Shown piece by piece: positions 31,700-49,869 of a stretch of DNA of 64,000 nt. The notes under the pieces are model-generated. The model saw only the letters and a program-made list of their open reading frames with translations, was not told where the DNA came from and did no database searches. Source of the DNA: Apteryx mantelli (taxonomy: Eukaryota; Chordata; Aves; Apterygiformes; Apterygidae); the NCBI RefSeq assembly GCF_036417845.1, contig NC_090017.1, positions 496,001 through 560,000 on the forward strand, in the 5' to 3' direction. A program made the position numbers and the translations under genes. Positions within the stretch are counted from its first letter, which is position 1. Every line of letters starts with the position of its first letter.

Positions 31700-32150
31700 G
31701 CTCCCAGCTTTGGGATCAGGGTGTTTGGGGGGGGGGATCCTGGCAATCGCCCCCAGCCCCTCATCTGCCCCCCCCAGGCCCCACGGAGACCCCCCAGGAC
31801 CAAAGCGCTTGGGGGGGGGCTCCGAGTCACCCCATTCCCGTAACCTCGTTGCCGTCACCCTGTTTCCTGCACTAACGAGGTGCAAATTCAGGCTGGGGGG
31901 GGGGGACACAAAACCGTCGCCCTGGGAGGGGGGGGCAGCAGTGGGTCCCGGGGGTCCGGACTCCAGCCCTGACCCCTTCCAGGAGGGACCCCCCACCCCG
32001 GGGACCCCCAGCCCCACAGACCCCCCCACCCCGGGGACCCCCCCCCCCCGGCTCGGGGTCTCACCATCCTCCCTCCCCGCGCCGGGTGCTGCCTGGTGGG
32101 GTCCGGAGCGGCTGCTCCCGGGGTGCGTTTGGGGCCGAGCCCCCGAGACG
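31700..32150. other. Unique intergenic stretch, no gene recognised
   Basis: Between two minisatellites. It carries GTAACCTCGTTGCCGTCACC and other non-repeated sequence but no conserved coding segment I can identify. It could contain a 5' non-coding exon of the GPCR gene. Confidence 0.4.
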
Positions 32151-32159
32151 AGCCTGGGG

Positions 32160-32770
32160 GGCGCTGGGCTGAACTGGGAGGCACTGGGGAGGATTTAGGT
32201 TGGGCTGGGAGGGGGCTGCGAGGCTCTGGGTTGGTCTGGGGGGGCACCGGAAAGGGCCTGGGAGGGGAACTAGGGGGGGTTGGGAGGTACTGGGTCAAAC
32301 TGGGAGGATTCCAGTTGAACTGGGAGGCACTGGGAGGTGGCTGCGAGGCTCTGGGTTGGTCTGGGGGGGCACCGGAAAGGGCCTGGGGGGGAACTAGGGG
32401 GGATTGGGAGGTACTGGGTCAAACTGGGAGGATTCCAGTTGAACTGGGAGGCACTGGGAGGGGGCTGCAAGGCTCTGGGTTGGTCTGGGGGGGCACCGGA
32501 AAGGGCCTGGGGGGGAACTAGGGGGGGACTGGGAGGCACTGGGTCGAACTGGGAGGATTCCGGTTGAACTGGGAGGCACCGTGTCAAACTGGGAGACGTT
32601 GGGAAAAGCACTGGGAGGGACGAGCTTGGACTGGGCGGGGCGGGGGGGGGCACTGGGAAGGGAGTAGCGCGGGCGGTGGGAGGCACTGGGAAGGACTGGG
32701 AGGGCTCGAGGCGCTGGGAGGGACGGGGCTGGACTGGGTGGGACTGGGAGGCGCTGGGAGGCTGCGCCCG
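32160..32770. repeat. 118-bp minisatellite
   Basis: Three to four copies of a unit with GGGAGGTACTGGGTCAAACT, GATTCCAGTTGAACTGGGAG and GGGGGGCACCGGAAAGGGCC, degenerating to the right. Confidence 0.9.
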
Positions 32771-33079
32771 GAGCGGTGTGTCCCCGTGTCCCCCCTGTCT
32801 GTCCCCCACTCACCTGGGGCCCCCCCAGGGGGGGCGCGAGGGGCCGAGCGGGGCCGGCTGCTGCCCCCGAAGCGCCCGGCGGCTCCGCGGCTTCCTGCCA
32901 CCGAAGGAGAAGTGCCTGCGCGGCACATCCGGGCGCCGGGGACGGGGACGGCGGTGGCACAGGGGTGCCCGGGCGCGGGGGGAGGCCGCGGTGCGAGGAC
33001 GGGGGGCGCTGGGGGGGTGGGGGCGGGGGACGGGGGGGGACATTCCTGCGGAGGGGGGACACGTGGGGACTGGGGTGGC

Positions 33080-33725
33080 CCTGGGGACGGGGATGTCATG
33101 GGGACGGGGCGTCTGGGGACGGGGACATGATGGAGATGTGGGGCCCGGGGACAGGGACACGATGGAGATGTGGGGCCTGGGGATGGGAATGTCATGGGGA
33201 TGGGGATGTCATGGGGACGTGGGGTCTGGGGACGGGGACGTGATGAAGATGTGGGGCCTGGGGATGGGGACACGATGGAGATGTGGGGCCTGGGGACAGG
33301 GACACGATGGAGATGTGGGGCCTGGGGATGGGAATGTCATGGGGATGGGGATGTCATGGGGACGTGGGGTCTGGGGACGGGGACGTGATGAAGATGTGGG
33401 GCCTGGGGATGGGGACATCATGGAGATGTGAGGCCTGGGGATGGGGACACGATGGAGATGTAGGGTCTGGGGATGGGAACGTCATGGGGACGGGGATGCC
33501 GTGGGGTTGTGGGGCCTGGGGATGGGGACGTCATGGGGATGTGGGGTCTGGGGACATCCTGGAGACAGGGGTGGCCCTGGGGACAAGGGTGCCATGGGGA
33601 CGTGGGTCCTGCGGACGGGGACATGATGGAGATACGGGGCCTGGGGATGGTGGTGGCCCTGGGGACAGGGGTGCCATGGAGATGTGGGGCCTGGGGACAG
33701 GGGTGGCCTGGGGATGACGGGGGGA
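33080..33725. repeat. GGGGAC/GATGTGG minisatellite
   Basis: Units near 40-54 bp repeat GATGGAGATGTGGGGCCTGG and GGGGACGTCATGGGGATG. The core GGGGAY motif is the same as in the FMO tail and FMO intron 4. Confidence 0.9.
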
Positions 33726-33764
33726 CGGCGGAGGGGGACAGGGCCGTGGCCACCTCCGCTGGGG

Positions 33765-33998
33765 GCAAGGGTCAGGGGTCAGCGTCCCCTCGTGTCGCCG
33801 TCCCTGTGGTTTGGGGAACCGCAGGGTGGGACGGGGCCACTGCAGGGGTGACATCGGGGGGGCCGGTGGGGGCCCAGGGTCAGGGGTCAGAGGTCGGGAG
33901 GGTCAGGGGTCACTAAGAGCCAGGGTCAGAGGGCACTAGACGGCACAGAAATGGCAGCAGGGAAAGGTCAGAGGTCAGGGGTCAGGTCAGGGGTCAGG
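33765..33998 (+). promoter_or_regulatory. Cluster of nuclear-receptor half-sites upstream of COPS6
   Basis: Many AGGTCA/GGGTCA half-sites. At 33965-33984 AGGTCA, AGGTCA and GGGTCA are each separated by one base (DR1 spacing); another DR1 pair is 33984-33989 with 33991-33996. It lies about 240 bp upstream of the COPS6 start. It may be no more than a GGGGTCA microsatellite. Confidence 0.4.
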
Positions 33999-34094
33999 CC
34001 GGGGGAGGGGGTCCCGCAGCCGGGGTTCGCCACACTCCCCCCCCCGGGAAAGGGGCCCAGGCGTCCGGGGCGGCACGTGACCAGCCCCCCCCCG

Positions 34095-34233
34095 CCGACA
34101 GCGCATGCGCGCCCGCTCCCTCCCCGCGCTCATCGACGGCGCATGCGCACCCGCCCCTCCCCCTACGTCCCCCGCCTCGCGCACGCGCAGAGGCGCTGAG
34201 TACGGCGGCCGCGCAGGGACACGCCGAGCCAAG
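34095..34233 (+). promoter_or_regulatory. COPS6 promoter with NRF1 palindromes
   Basis: GCGCATGCGC at 34101-34110 and again at 34139-34148 match the NRF1 consensus. AAGATGGCGG around the start codon (34231-34240) matches the YY1 consensus. The stretch is CpG-rich and has no TATA box. Confidence 0.75.
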
Positions 34234-38615
<4,382 letters not shown>

Positions 38616-38723
38616 CGGCGGGGGGGAGCCCGGAGCCCCCCCAGGACTGTGTCCCCCCCTGTCCCGGAGCTGGGGAGGGGGCTGCAGGGCGACAGCCCCC
38701 CCCCCCCCACGTGCCCCCTCTCT

Positions 38724-38729
38724 AATAAA
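38724..38729 (+). terminator. COPS6 poly(A) signal
   Basis: AATAAA, 109 bp after the stop codon. The opposing MCM7 signal is about 140 bp away. Confidence 0.85.
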
Positions 38730-38870
38730 CGCGGCTCCGGGGCAGGAATTAACGGCTCGGTTGATGTCGCTTTGCCCATCCCACCCCGGTGGGAACGGAG
38801 GTAACGTGTCCCCGAGGGCGGTGACGGGCTGGTGGTGGCACCCGGCTCCGAAATCAGGCAGAAACGGGTT

Positions 38871-38876
38871 TTTATT
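38871..38876 (-). terminator. MCM7 poly(A) signal
   Basis: TTTATT on the plus strand is AATAAA on the minus strand, about 190 bp after the MCM7 stop codon. Confidence 0.85.
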
Positions 38877-39067
38877 AATAAGAAACACATAGCGAGACAA
38901 ACTGTAACGAACGCACCAGGAGGGGAGGGGGCAGAGGTGGCGGCGATGGTTAAGTGCTGCGGGACGGAGCCGGCGTTCGTCCTGCCCCACGTGCGGGGGG
39001 ACGTCGCCGCCTGTCCCCGCGTCACCCGAAGGCGACGTCCCCCGCGGCAGCCGAGGGTGCGGGGGCG

Positions 39068-41759
<2,692 letters not shown>

Positions 41760-41959
41760 NNNNNNNNNNNNNNNNNNNNNNNNNNNNNNNNNNNNNNNNN
41801 NNNNNNNNNNNNNNNNNNNNNNNNNNNNNNNNNNNNNNNNNNNNNNNNNNNNNNNNNNNNNNNNNNNNNNNNNNNNNNNNNNNNNNNNNNNNNNNNNNNN
41901 NNNNNNNNNNNNNNNNNNNNNNNNNNNNNNNNNNNNNNNNNNNNNNNNNNNNNNNNNNN
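41760..41959. other. Assembly gap 2 (200 N)
   Basis: Exactly 200 N. MCM7 is cut on its left side and CAMTA2 on its right, both within coding regions. After flipping the middle contig it would separate PELP1 exon sequence from CAMTA2. Confidence 1.
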
Positions 41960-42151
41960 TGATCCTGGCATGCTTCCCGCCCCGTCCTGGCGTGTTTCCC
42001 CCCCCAATCCCGGCATGTTTCCCCCTCCCCGATCCCGGCGTTCCCCCCCCCCCCCGATCCCAGCACTCCCCCCAATCCCGGTGTGTTTTCCCCCCCCATC
42101 CCGGCATGTTCCCCCCCCCCCCGATCCGGCGCTCCCCCGATCCCAGCTCAC

Positions 42152-45100
42152 GGGGGCAGTAGCAGCGGAGGACGCCCGGCTGGATGAGGGCGGCCGGCAC
42201 GGAGACGCGGTCGAAGAGGCAGCTGTAGGCGCCGGCGCCGGCGCTCCAGGGCCCCGTGATCAGCACCTTGACGCCGCCCTGCGCGGGGGGGCGGGATCGG
42301 GAGTCAGAGCCCCCGGTCCCCGTCCCCATCCCAATCCCGATCCCCAACTCCATCCCGATCCCATCCCCGGTCCCCATCCCCATCCCGCTCCCATTCCTGA
42401 TCCCCATCCCTGATCCCCATCCCATTCTCAATCCCCATCCCCAACCTCCACCACAATCCCCATCCTGATCCCATCCCTAATCCCCATCCCTGATCTTCAT
42501 CCCATTCCTGATCCTCTTCTTGATCCTCATCCCAATCCCATCCCCAATCTCCATCCCTGATCCCTATCCTGATCCCCAATCCCCATCCTGATCCCCAATC
42601 CCCGATCCCATCCCCATTCCCCGATCCTCATCCCAATCCCATCCCCATCCCCAATATCCATCCCATCTCCGACCCTATCCCAATCTCCAACCCAATCCCA
42701 TCCCTGATCCCCATCCCCAATCCCCATCCCATCCCTGAGCCCATCCCAATTCCCATTTCCAATCCGCATCCCATCCCCATCCCTGATCCTCATCCCGATC
42801 CCATCCCCAATCCCCCTCCCGGCCCCACGCTCACCTCCGGGTAGGACCACTCCGGGGAGAAGTCGGTGATGGAGACCAAAGCGTCGGCGTCTCCGGCGTC
42901 TCCGGCGGCCTCGCCAGGGCTCCGGGACGGCGCCGGCGCCGGCAGCAGCGGAGGGCCGCCGGGGGTCCGGGGGGCCGCTCCGGCCGCGGGGCTGGGAGCC
43001 CCCGGGCGCTCGTAGCCGCCCTCGTCCGTCAGCAGCTCCGAGATGAGGCTGTCGAAGGAGAGGCCGAAGGGCAGCTCGGCGGCTCCGGCGCCGCCGGCCG
43101 CCTGGATGAGGGAATACAGCTCCTCGGGCAGGTCGGGCTGCCCCCGGGGCGCCGCCGGCTCCGCCGCCCCCCGGCTCCCGCCGCCGCCGTCTCCATGGGC
43201 GTCTCCTCCTTGTCTTTGGCCCGGCCCGGCTCGCCGGCCTCCGGCAGCGGGAAGCGGCCCGGAGGGGGCAGAGTAAAGGGGATACGGCGGCGGCGGGCGG
43301 CGGCGGGTGAGGCGGCGCCGGAGCCTTCGGCCTCGCAGCCGTAGGTCTGGCCCTGCTCGGGGCTGTTGAGGAAGCAGTCGGGATCGAAGGCGGAAGCGGC
43401 CGGACCCGGCTCCAAGCCCGCTTCCAAGCCGGGCGACAGCACCAGGGCCAGGCCCACGGCGCCGGGAGCCGCGGGGGCCATTTCGGGTCCCCCCCCCGCC
43501 GCCGCCGCCACCGCCGCCGCCGCCGTCCCCCGCCACCAGGTGCTGGCTCGGCGTCAAGCCCAGCGGCTTTTTCCGGCGGTGCCGGTGCCGGCGGCGGTGC
43601 CGGCGCGGCGCCGGAGCCCCCCAGGCTGGCCATGACCAGCACGGGCAGCCCCGAGGCGAAGGTGACGGCGGCGGGGACGTCGGTGGGCAGCGCCAGCCCC
43701 GGCGAGGGCTGCGTGGTGTCGGGCGACGAGGGCGCTCTGGGCGGCTCCGGTTTGGCGGCGGCGGCGGCGGCGGGCTTCGGCCTCGCGGGCGCCCGGCTCC
43801 ATTTTGGGCGAGATGATGCGGTGTTTGGTGCTGCTGCACTTGTGCCCGGGGGCGCCTGCGGGGAGGAGGAGGGAGGGGGGGGTCAGCGCGGCGTCGGCGT
43901 GCCGCGTGTCCCGCGTGTCCCGCGCATCCCGCGCATCCCGTGCCGGCGCTCACCGAGGCCGTCGGAGCAGAGGCAGGCGTGGGTGCGCGGCGCCGGCCGG
44001 GCCTGGTGGCTCTCCAGCACGTGCTGCACCACCTGCTCCAGGGAGAAGCCGCCGGCGCCGCTGCCGTTGCCGCAGCTCCACTTGATGCCGTGGACTGCGG
44101 CGGGAGCGGAGGAGGAGGAGGAGGAGGAGGAAGGTCAGCGCGGCCCCCCTGCTGCCCCCCCCGCGCCCCGGCCGCCCCCCCGGCTCTTACACATGGGCCG
44201 GAGCTGGCTCACCAGCTCCTCCTTGGACCACTTGAGCCATTCCTTGCGGTCGGCGGCGCCGGAGCAGAGCACGGGGCCGCACGCTTTGCCGCACTCCTCC
44301 ATGGCCGGCACGTTCAGGTAGTGCACCAGCACGATGTCGGGGTTCTGCGGGGGGGGCACGGGGGCCTGGGTCCCTCCCGGGGGGTATAAGGACCCCTGGG
44401 TCCCTCCCGGGGGGCTTTGGGGGGGTACAAGGACGCCTGGGTCCATCCTGGGGGGGTTTTGGGGGGGTATAAGGACCCCTGGGCTCCTCCCGGGGGGTTT
44501 TGGGGGGGTACAAGGACCCCTGGGTCCCTCCCCGGGGGGCTTTGGGGGGGTGTCAGGACCCCTGGGTCCCTCCTGGGGGGGTCTTGGGGGGGTATAAGGA
44601 CCCCTGGGTCCTCCCGGGGGGATTTGGGGGGGTATAAGGACCCCTGGGTCCATCCTGGGGGGGCTTTGGGGGGGTATAAGGACCCCTGGGTTCATTCTGG
44701 GGACACCAAAAGGGTGGCAGGACACCTAGGTCCCTCCCGGGGGGGTGTCAGGACCCCTGTGACCCTCTTGGGGGGGGGCTGGGGGGGGGTATAAGGACCC
44801 CTGGGTCCCCCCCGGGGGTGCTGGGGGGGTATAAGGACCCCTGCGGCTGGACCCTCGTGGGGGGCATCAGGACCCCTGGGTCCCTCATGGGGGGGGTATA
44901 AGGACACCCGGGTCCCCCCCGGGGGTGCTGGGGGGGGGGGAGATTAGGACCCGCAGACCCCAGGTGCCGAGAAGCCCCCCCCGCCCCCCCCCCCCCGTCC
45001 CCCCCCCGCCGTCGGTACCTGGAGCAGCCAGTAGCAGCGGGCGGTGGAAGGTGGGGACGATGGAGGAGTGCACGTAGCAGCCGTAGAGGCACTGCGGGGG

Positions 45101-46262
45101 GCACGGCGGGGCGGTGGGGGGTGGGCGCGGGGGGGCGCGGGGGCCCCCCCCCAAAGCCCCCCCCCCCAGCCGGCGGCGCCTACCTCCACGCCCTGCACCT
45201 TGAGCTTCATGTGGTCCTCACGCGTGGTCTTGCCGTCCTTGCGCTTCTTCCAGCAGTAGCCGTCCTTGCGGTACTTCACCTTCTTGCGGTTGTAGAGGAT
45301 GATGGAGCCGTTGTGGGGCCTGCCGGGGACAGGGGGGGACGGGGGGGGACACGGGGGGGACGTCAGCGCGGGGCGGCGTCCCCTGCGGCCACCGCGGCCC
45401 CCCCTGCCCGCCGGCGCGCGGCCCCCCACCTGGTCTTGGGCGCGCAGGACAGCCACTCGTCGTGCTTCTCGAAGGTGATGAGGTAGGAGGCGATTTCCTG
45501 ATGAAGGGCGGCCGGCGGTGAGGGCGGTGAGGTGTCCCCAAGGCCCCCCTGTCCCCATCCCCATGTCCCCAAGACTCTGATGTCCCCCAACGCCCTGTCC
45601 CTCATGCCCTCCTGTCCCCCGAGGCCCCCATCTCCCCCATCACCGTGTCCCCAATGTCCTGATGTCCCCCGTCACCGTGTCCCCAAGGCCCCCGTGTCCC
45701 CCATCACCCTGTGCTCAAGGCCCTGATGTCCCTCAAGGCCCCATCCCCAATGACCTGATGTCCCTGTCACCATGTCCCCAAGGTCCCAGTGTCTCTCAAG
45801 GCCCCATCCCTGATGCCCTGCTGTCCCCCAAGGCTCTGATGTCCCCCATCACCCTGTCCCCAAGACCCCCATGTCCCCCATCAGCATGTCCCCAAGCCCT
45901 GATGTCCCTCATCGCTATGTCCCCAAGGCCCTGCTGTCCCCCGTCACCGTGTCCCCGAGGCCCCGCTGTCCCCCAAAGCCCCGTCCCTGATGCCCCGCTG
46001 TCCCCTGTCCTCGATGTCCCCACGTCCCCACCTCGTTGGTGTTCCAGCGCAGGCGCTCCTTGGGCAGCACGGGGCATTTGGGCAGACACTCCACCAGCTT
46101 CCGGGGCAGGAAAACCTTCAGGTGGTTCCTCTCTGCAGGGCGGGAGGGGGGGGAGGTTGGGGGGGGGGGCCCGGACGCCTGGGCCCCCCCCCCCGCCCCC
46201 CCACGGCAGCGGTGGCGGCGGTGGCGCTTACCGGAGAGCTCCGCGGTGTCCTTGCTGCTCAT
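42152..46262 (-). CDS. CAMTA2: Calmodulin-binding transcription activator 2, 5' half
   Basis: Transcription activator with a CG-1 DNA-binding domain; in mammals it works with NKX2-5 and is held by class II HDACs. Minus-strand coding exons: 46232-46262, 46032-46132, 45430-45497, 45184-45319, 45019-45091, 44191-44344, 43954-44094, 42835-43855, 42152-42278; about 617 residues (human about 1200). CG-1 spans exons 2-7, with LKVFLPRKLVECLPKCPVLP, EIASYLITFEKHDEWLSCAP, IILYNRKKVKYRKDGYCWKK and DIVLVHYLNVPAMEECGKAC. Exon 8 carries the transactivation region (FDPDCFLNSPEQGQTYG, ITDFSPEWSYPE). Exon 9 starts the IPT/TIG domain (GGVKVLITGPWSAGAGAYSC). Ankyrin repeats and IQ motifs are missing beyond 42152 in the gap. 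Exon 45019-45091 has one extra C in what should read HRRCYWLLQ, and exon 8 has several frame changes in C/G runs; both suggest base errors. The ATG exon continues 5' as UTR to about 46345. Confidence 0.95.
42300..42825. repeat. CCCCATCCCTGATCC repeat in CAMTA2 intron
   Basis: Degenerate 12-18 bp units of CCCCATCCC, TGATCCCCATCC and CCAATCCC fill the intron between exons 42835-43855 and 42152-42278. Confidence 0.9.
44345..44935. repeat. 45-bp minisatellite in CAMTA2 intron
   Basis: About twelve copies of GGGGGTATAAGGACCCCTGG followed by GTCCCTCCCGGGGGGTTTTG, between exons 45019-45091 and 44191-44344. Confidence 0.92.
45530..46025. repeat. Minisatellite in CAMTA2 intron
   Basis: Units near 29 bp combine CTGATGTCCCCCATCACC and TGTCCCCAAGGCCC; about sixteen degenerate copies between exons 46032-46132 and 45430-45497. 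Confidence 0.88.
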
Positions 46263-46349
46263 GGTGGGGCTCCGCCTCGGGGCGCCCTCAGAGCGCGCGG
46301 CCGGGGCGGCTCCGCTCGCGGGGCGCACGGGAAGGGCTCGCACCTGGGG

Positions 46350-46705
46350 GGGGGGGGGGCGGCGTCACCCCCCCCGTCACCCCCCCCCGACGGCGGTGTC
46401 ACCCCCCGGCACCCCCCGAGGGCAGTGTCACCCTCCTGTCACCCCCCCGAGGGCAGCGTCACCCCATCACCCCCCCGTCACCCCCCACCAAGGGCAGCGT
46501 CACCCCCCTGTCACCCCCCCGACGGCAGTGTCACCCCCCCCGTCACCCCCCCCAACAGCAGTGTCACCCCATGTTTCCCCCCCCAGGGCAGTGTCACCCC
46601 TCCTGCCCCCCTCCGACAGCAGCGTCGCCCCCGTGTCGTCCCCCCCCCGATGGCAGCGTCGCCCCCCTGTCCCCCCCCCGACGGCAGCGTGTGGGGTGAC
46701 AGTGT
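46350..46705. repeat. GTCACCCCCC-rich repeat in CAMTA2 5' intron
   Basis: Short units of GGCAGTGTCACCCCCC and GGCAGCGTCACCCC with polyC spacers. From 46706 to 47030 the intron is G-rich and degenerate, with no recognisable gene. Confidence 0.8.
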
Positions 46706-47029
46706 CACCTCCCGTGTCCCCAGCACGTCCCGTCCCCCCCCCCGGCACAGGAGGGACGTGGCCCGACACGGGGGGGGTGGCATTGGGGCAGGGGGCGTCA
46801 GTGGGGATGGGGGGGGGCATGGGGACACTGGGGGGGATGTGGGGGGACAAAGGGACGCCGGGGGGGATGTGGGGGGGGGGGGACGTGGGGACACAGGGGG
46901 GGCGGCTCGGGGACGGGGCGGCCAGAAGGTCCTTCGGGGCAGTGGGCGGATGGGCTGGATGCCGTGGGGCCGGCGTGTGGGGCCAGGGGTGTGACAGGAT
47001 GGGGGGGGGGGCTGCCGGGTCCCTGCCCC

Positions 47030-48140
47030 ACGGCGCCCCACATCCCCTTCCCGTGGCTCCCCATGTCCCTGCCCCATGTCCCAACGGTCCCTGCCCTTTG
47101 GATCCCCCCACTGCCTCCCCTTGGCTCCCCACATCCCCACCCCACATCCCCACATCCCCGCCCCATGGCTCCCCACATTCCCACCCTATAGCACCCCACA
47201 TCCCTGCCCCATGGCACCCCACATCCCCACCTCCCCGCCCCATGGCTCCCCACATCCCCACCCTATAGCACCCCACATCCCTGCCCTATGGCACCCCACA
47301 TTCCCGCCCTATGGCACCCCACATCCCTGCCCCACATCCCCACATCCCCACCCCATGGCTCCCCACATTCCCACCCTATAGCACCCCACATCCCCGCCCT
47401 ATGGCACCCCACATCCCCGTCCCATGGCTCCCCACATCCTCGCCCCATGGCTCCCCACATTCCCACCCTATAGCACCCCACATCCCCGCCCTATGGCACC
47501 CCACATCCCCGCCCCATGGCTCCCCACATCCCCACCCCATGGCTCCCCACATTCCCACCCTATAGCACCCCACATCCCTGCCCCACATCCCCACATCCCC
47601 GCCCCATGGCACCCCACATCCCTGACCTATAGCACCCCACATCCCCGCCCCACATCCCCACATCCCTGCCCTATGGCTCCCCACATCCCCACATCCCCGC
47701 CCCATGGCTCCCCACATCCCCACCCCATGGCTCCCCACATCCCCACCCTATAGCACCCCACATCCCCGCCCCATGGCTCCCCACATCCTCGCCCCATGGC
47801 TCCCCACATTCCCACCCTATAGCACCCCACATCCCCGCCCTATGGCACCCCACATCCCCACCCCATGGCTCCCCACATTCCCACCCTATAGCACCCCACA
47901 TCCCTGCCCCACATCCCCAGATCCCCACCCCATGGCACCCCACATCCCTGACCTATAGCACCCCACATCCCCGCCCCATGGCTCCCCACATCCCTGCCCT
48001 ATGGCTCCCCACATCCCTGCCCCACATCCCCAGATCCCCGCCCCATGGCACCCCACATCCCTGACCTATGGCACCCCACATCCCCGCCCCACATCCCCAC
48101 ATCCCTGCCCTATGGCTCCCCACATTCCCGCCCCACGGTT
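47030..48140. repeat. 22-24-bp minisatellite in CAMTA2 5' intron
   Basis: Roughly 1.1 kb of CCCCACATCCCCGCCCCATG, CCCACATTCCCACCCTATAG and close variants, about 45 units. Blocks of several units are themselves repeated, showing higher-order amplification. On the minus strand it reads GGGGATGTGGGG and has G-quadruplex potential. Confidence 0.93.
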
Positions 48141-48149
48141 CCCCCCGCG

Positions 48150-48440
48150 GCCGCGCCGCGCCGCCCCCCCGTGCCCAGGCCCGGGCCCGGCCCACGTCCC
48201 TGTCCCCGCCCCGCGGCCCCGCCCCACCTGCCGGCACTGGGGGGCCGCCGGGGCCGCCGCCGCCTCCGTCCCCGCCGCCACCGCCGCCACCGCCGCCGCC
48301 GCCGGCCGCCATGTTCCCGCTCCGCCGGGGGCCGCGCGGTGACAGCGCCGCCGGCGCGTGACCTCAGCGCGCACGGCGGGGCGGGGCCGCGCGAGACGGG
48401 GGCGGGGCCTCCGCGGGGGAGGGCGGGGACGGGCGGGGAG
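48150..48440 (-). promoter_or_regulatory. CAMTA2 CpG-island promoter and non-coding first exon (probable)
   Basis: Dense CpG and GGGGCGGGGC boxes, CCG triplet runs near 48274-48306, and AACATGGCGGCC (YY1-like, minus strand) at about 48304-48316. A splice from here to the ATG exon acceptor near 46346 is inferred. The exact start site is unknown. Confidence 0.55.
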
Positions 48441-48649
48441 GGCGGGGACTGGCGGGGTGGGCGGGGACTGGCGGGGTGGGCGGGGCTCCCCGCCCTGTGG
48501 CTCCTCCCCCCCCACCTTCCACACACACGCGCCTTGTCGTGCTCGGCGCGAAGCGGCTGTTTTGAGGTGAAAAGTGCGGATTTGGGGTGTTGTTGGGGGG
48601 GGGCAGGGAGAGCCAGCCCGTGGGAGGGGGGGGACAGGCAGAGGTGGTC

Positions 48650-48800
48650 AGGGGGCCCCGGGCGAGGTGGCTGCGGCCCCTCGTGTGAGCCGGGACCTCG
48701 TGTAAGCCAGGCCCTCGTGCGAGGTGGCCACAGCCCCTCGTGCAACCGGGCCCTCGTGCGAGCCGGGTCCTCGTGCGAGCCGGGACCTTGTGCAAGCCGG
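48650..48800. repeat. Short CCTCGTGCGAGCCGGG repeat
   Basis: About six copies of CCCTCGTGCGAGCCGGG-like units of 20-26 bp between the INCA1 3' end and the CAMTA2 promoter. Confidence 0.8.
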
Positions 48801-48861
48801 CCAAGCAGCTGGTTTCCGCGCGGAGCAAACCGCAGAGACACGGTGGGGGGCGTCACCAGAG

Positions 48862-48867
48862 TTTAAT
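48862..48867 (-). terminator. Candidate INCA1 poly(A) signal (ATTAAA variant)
   Basis: TTTAAT on the plus strand is the common variant ATTAAA on the minus strand, about 190 bp after the INCA1 stop codon. Confidence 0.55.
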
Positions 48868-49054
48868 AATAGGAAAAGCAGGAACATTTATCACTGGGGG
48901 GGGGCACTGTGCGGCACGGAGCCCCACGGAGCCCCATGACGTCGCACGGAGCCGCGCGGCGTCGCGCAGACGGAGCCAAAACCCCCCCCGAAAAGGGGGA
49001 ACCCCCCTCAGCGGGAGCGTCGGGAAACACGGCGGTGGGGGGGGCTGAGGCCGC

Positions 49055-49706
49055 TCACTCCTCGTGTCGCCCCAGGGCCCAGGGCAGCCCCGGTGGCCGG
49101 CAGCTCCCAGGGAGCCGGGCCGGCGCGCGGGAGGCGGCAGCCGAGAGCGGGAATTCCCAGTGCCACGGCGGCGCCGCGGCGGCCTGCGGGGGGGGGGAGG
49201 GGGGGCAGCGGTTAGGCGCTTTCGCCACCCCGAATCCCCCCGCTTTCACCCCATTTCCCGGCCCGACAGAGCTCACCTCCGCGCCAGCCGCCGCTCCGGA
49301 GGGCTCCGGGCGCCAGATCCAGGCCGCGGCCTCCGCGCTCGGCGTCTCCTCCGCGGGGACGGCGGCGGCGTATCCGCCCCACAGCTGCCTCTTCAGCCTG
49401 TCCGTGGGAAGAACCCGCACGGGATTGCGCGCGCGCCCGGCCCGGATCCGGCCCCCCCATGGGGAAAAAGAGGGAATCGCCCCCTCTCCCGGCGTCTTAC
49501 TCGTCGATGCTGCTCTGCCGCCTCTTCAGCTCCTCCAGGTGGGAGCCAACAGGCGTCTCCGGGCGCTCGCTGGGCGGCCGGCGCCGCTTCCGCCCGCACA
49601 GCTCCCGTGGCGAGGGCAGCTCCGGCCAGCCAGCCGCCTGCGGAGCAGAGAGGCCCGGAGCGGCTCCGGGCAGGAGCCAAGCGCGCCCCGGGGCCAACCC
49701 TGCCAT
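49055..49706 (-). CDS. INCA1: INCA1-like inhibitor of CDK interacting with cyclin A1
   Basis: INCA1 binds cyclin A1/CDK2 and restrains proliferation. Minus-strand exons 49501-49637, 49277-49397 and 49055-49183 are joined by GT-AG sites. The diagnostic block is SHLEELKRRQSSIDELKRQL followed by WGG, parallel to human YHLEDLRRRQSIINELKKAQ followed by WGS. Upstream GRKRRRPPSERPE parallels human RRKKRRPC, a basic patch. The C-terminus PWHWEFPLSAAAS, ending LPWALGRHEE, fits the human pattern of a short tail ending in EE. The start is uncertain: an ATG at 49704-49706 is in frame with exon 49501-49637 but reads through its acceptor, so a further 5' exon may exist. The position between CAMTA2 and KIF1C matches the human order and supports the call. 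It is short and fast-evolving, as INCA1 is in mammals. Confidence 0.85.
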
Positions 49707-49869
49707 CGCGCCTACGACCTCGGATTGAGACGCATCCCGGCTTTTCCCGGCTGGCCTCGCAAAGGCAAATCCGCACCTTTGACTGGAATTCCGAATTCTT
49801 CGCGGGGCCTAAAAGATGGCGGCAACAACGTCCCACCTGTGCAAGGCCCCGGCAGGAAAGCCGCTAATT

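Noticed and set aside
44345-44935. Possible CRISPR-like array because of regular repeats
   Set aside because: Head-to-tail minisatellite without unique spacers, in a vertebrate intron.
47030-48140. PH-I-PT and GAMWG-type repeat proteins on both strands
   Set aside because: Direct translation of the 22-24-bp CAMTA2 intron minisatellite.
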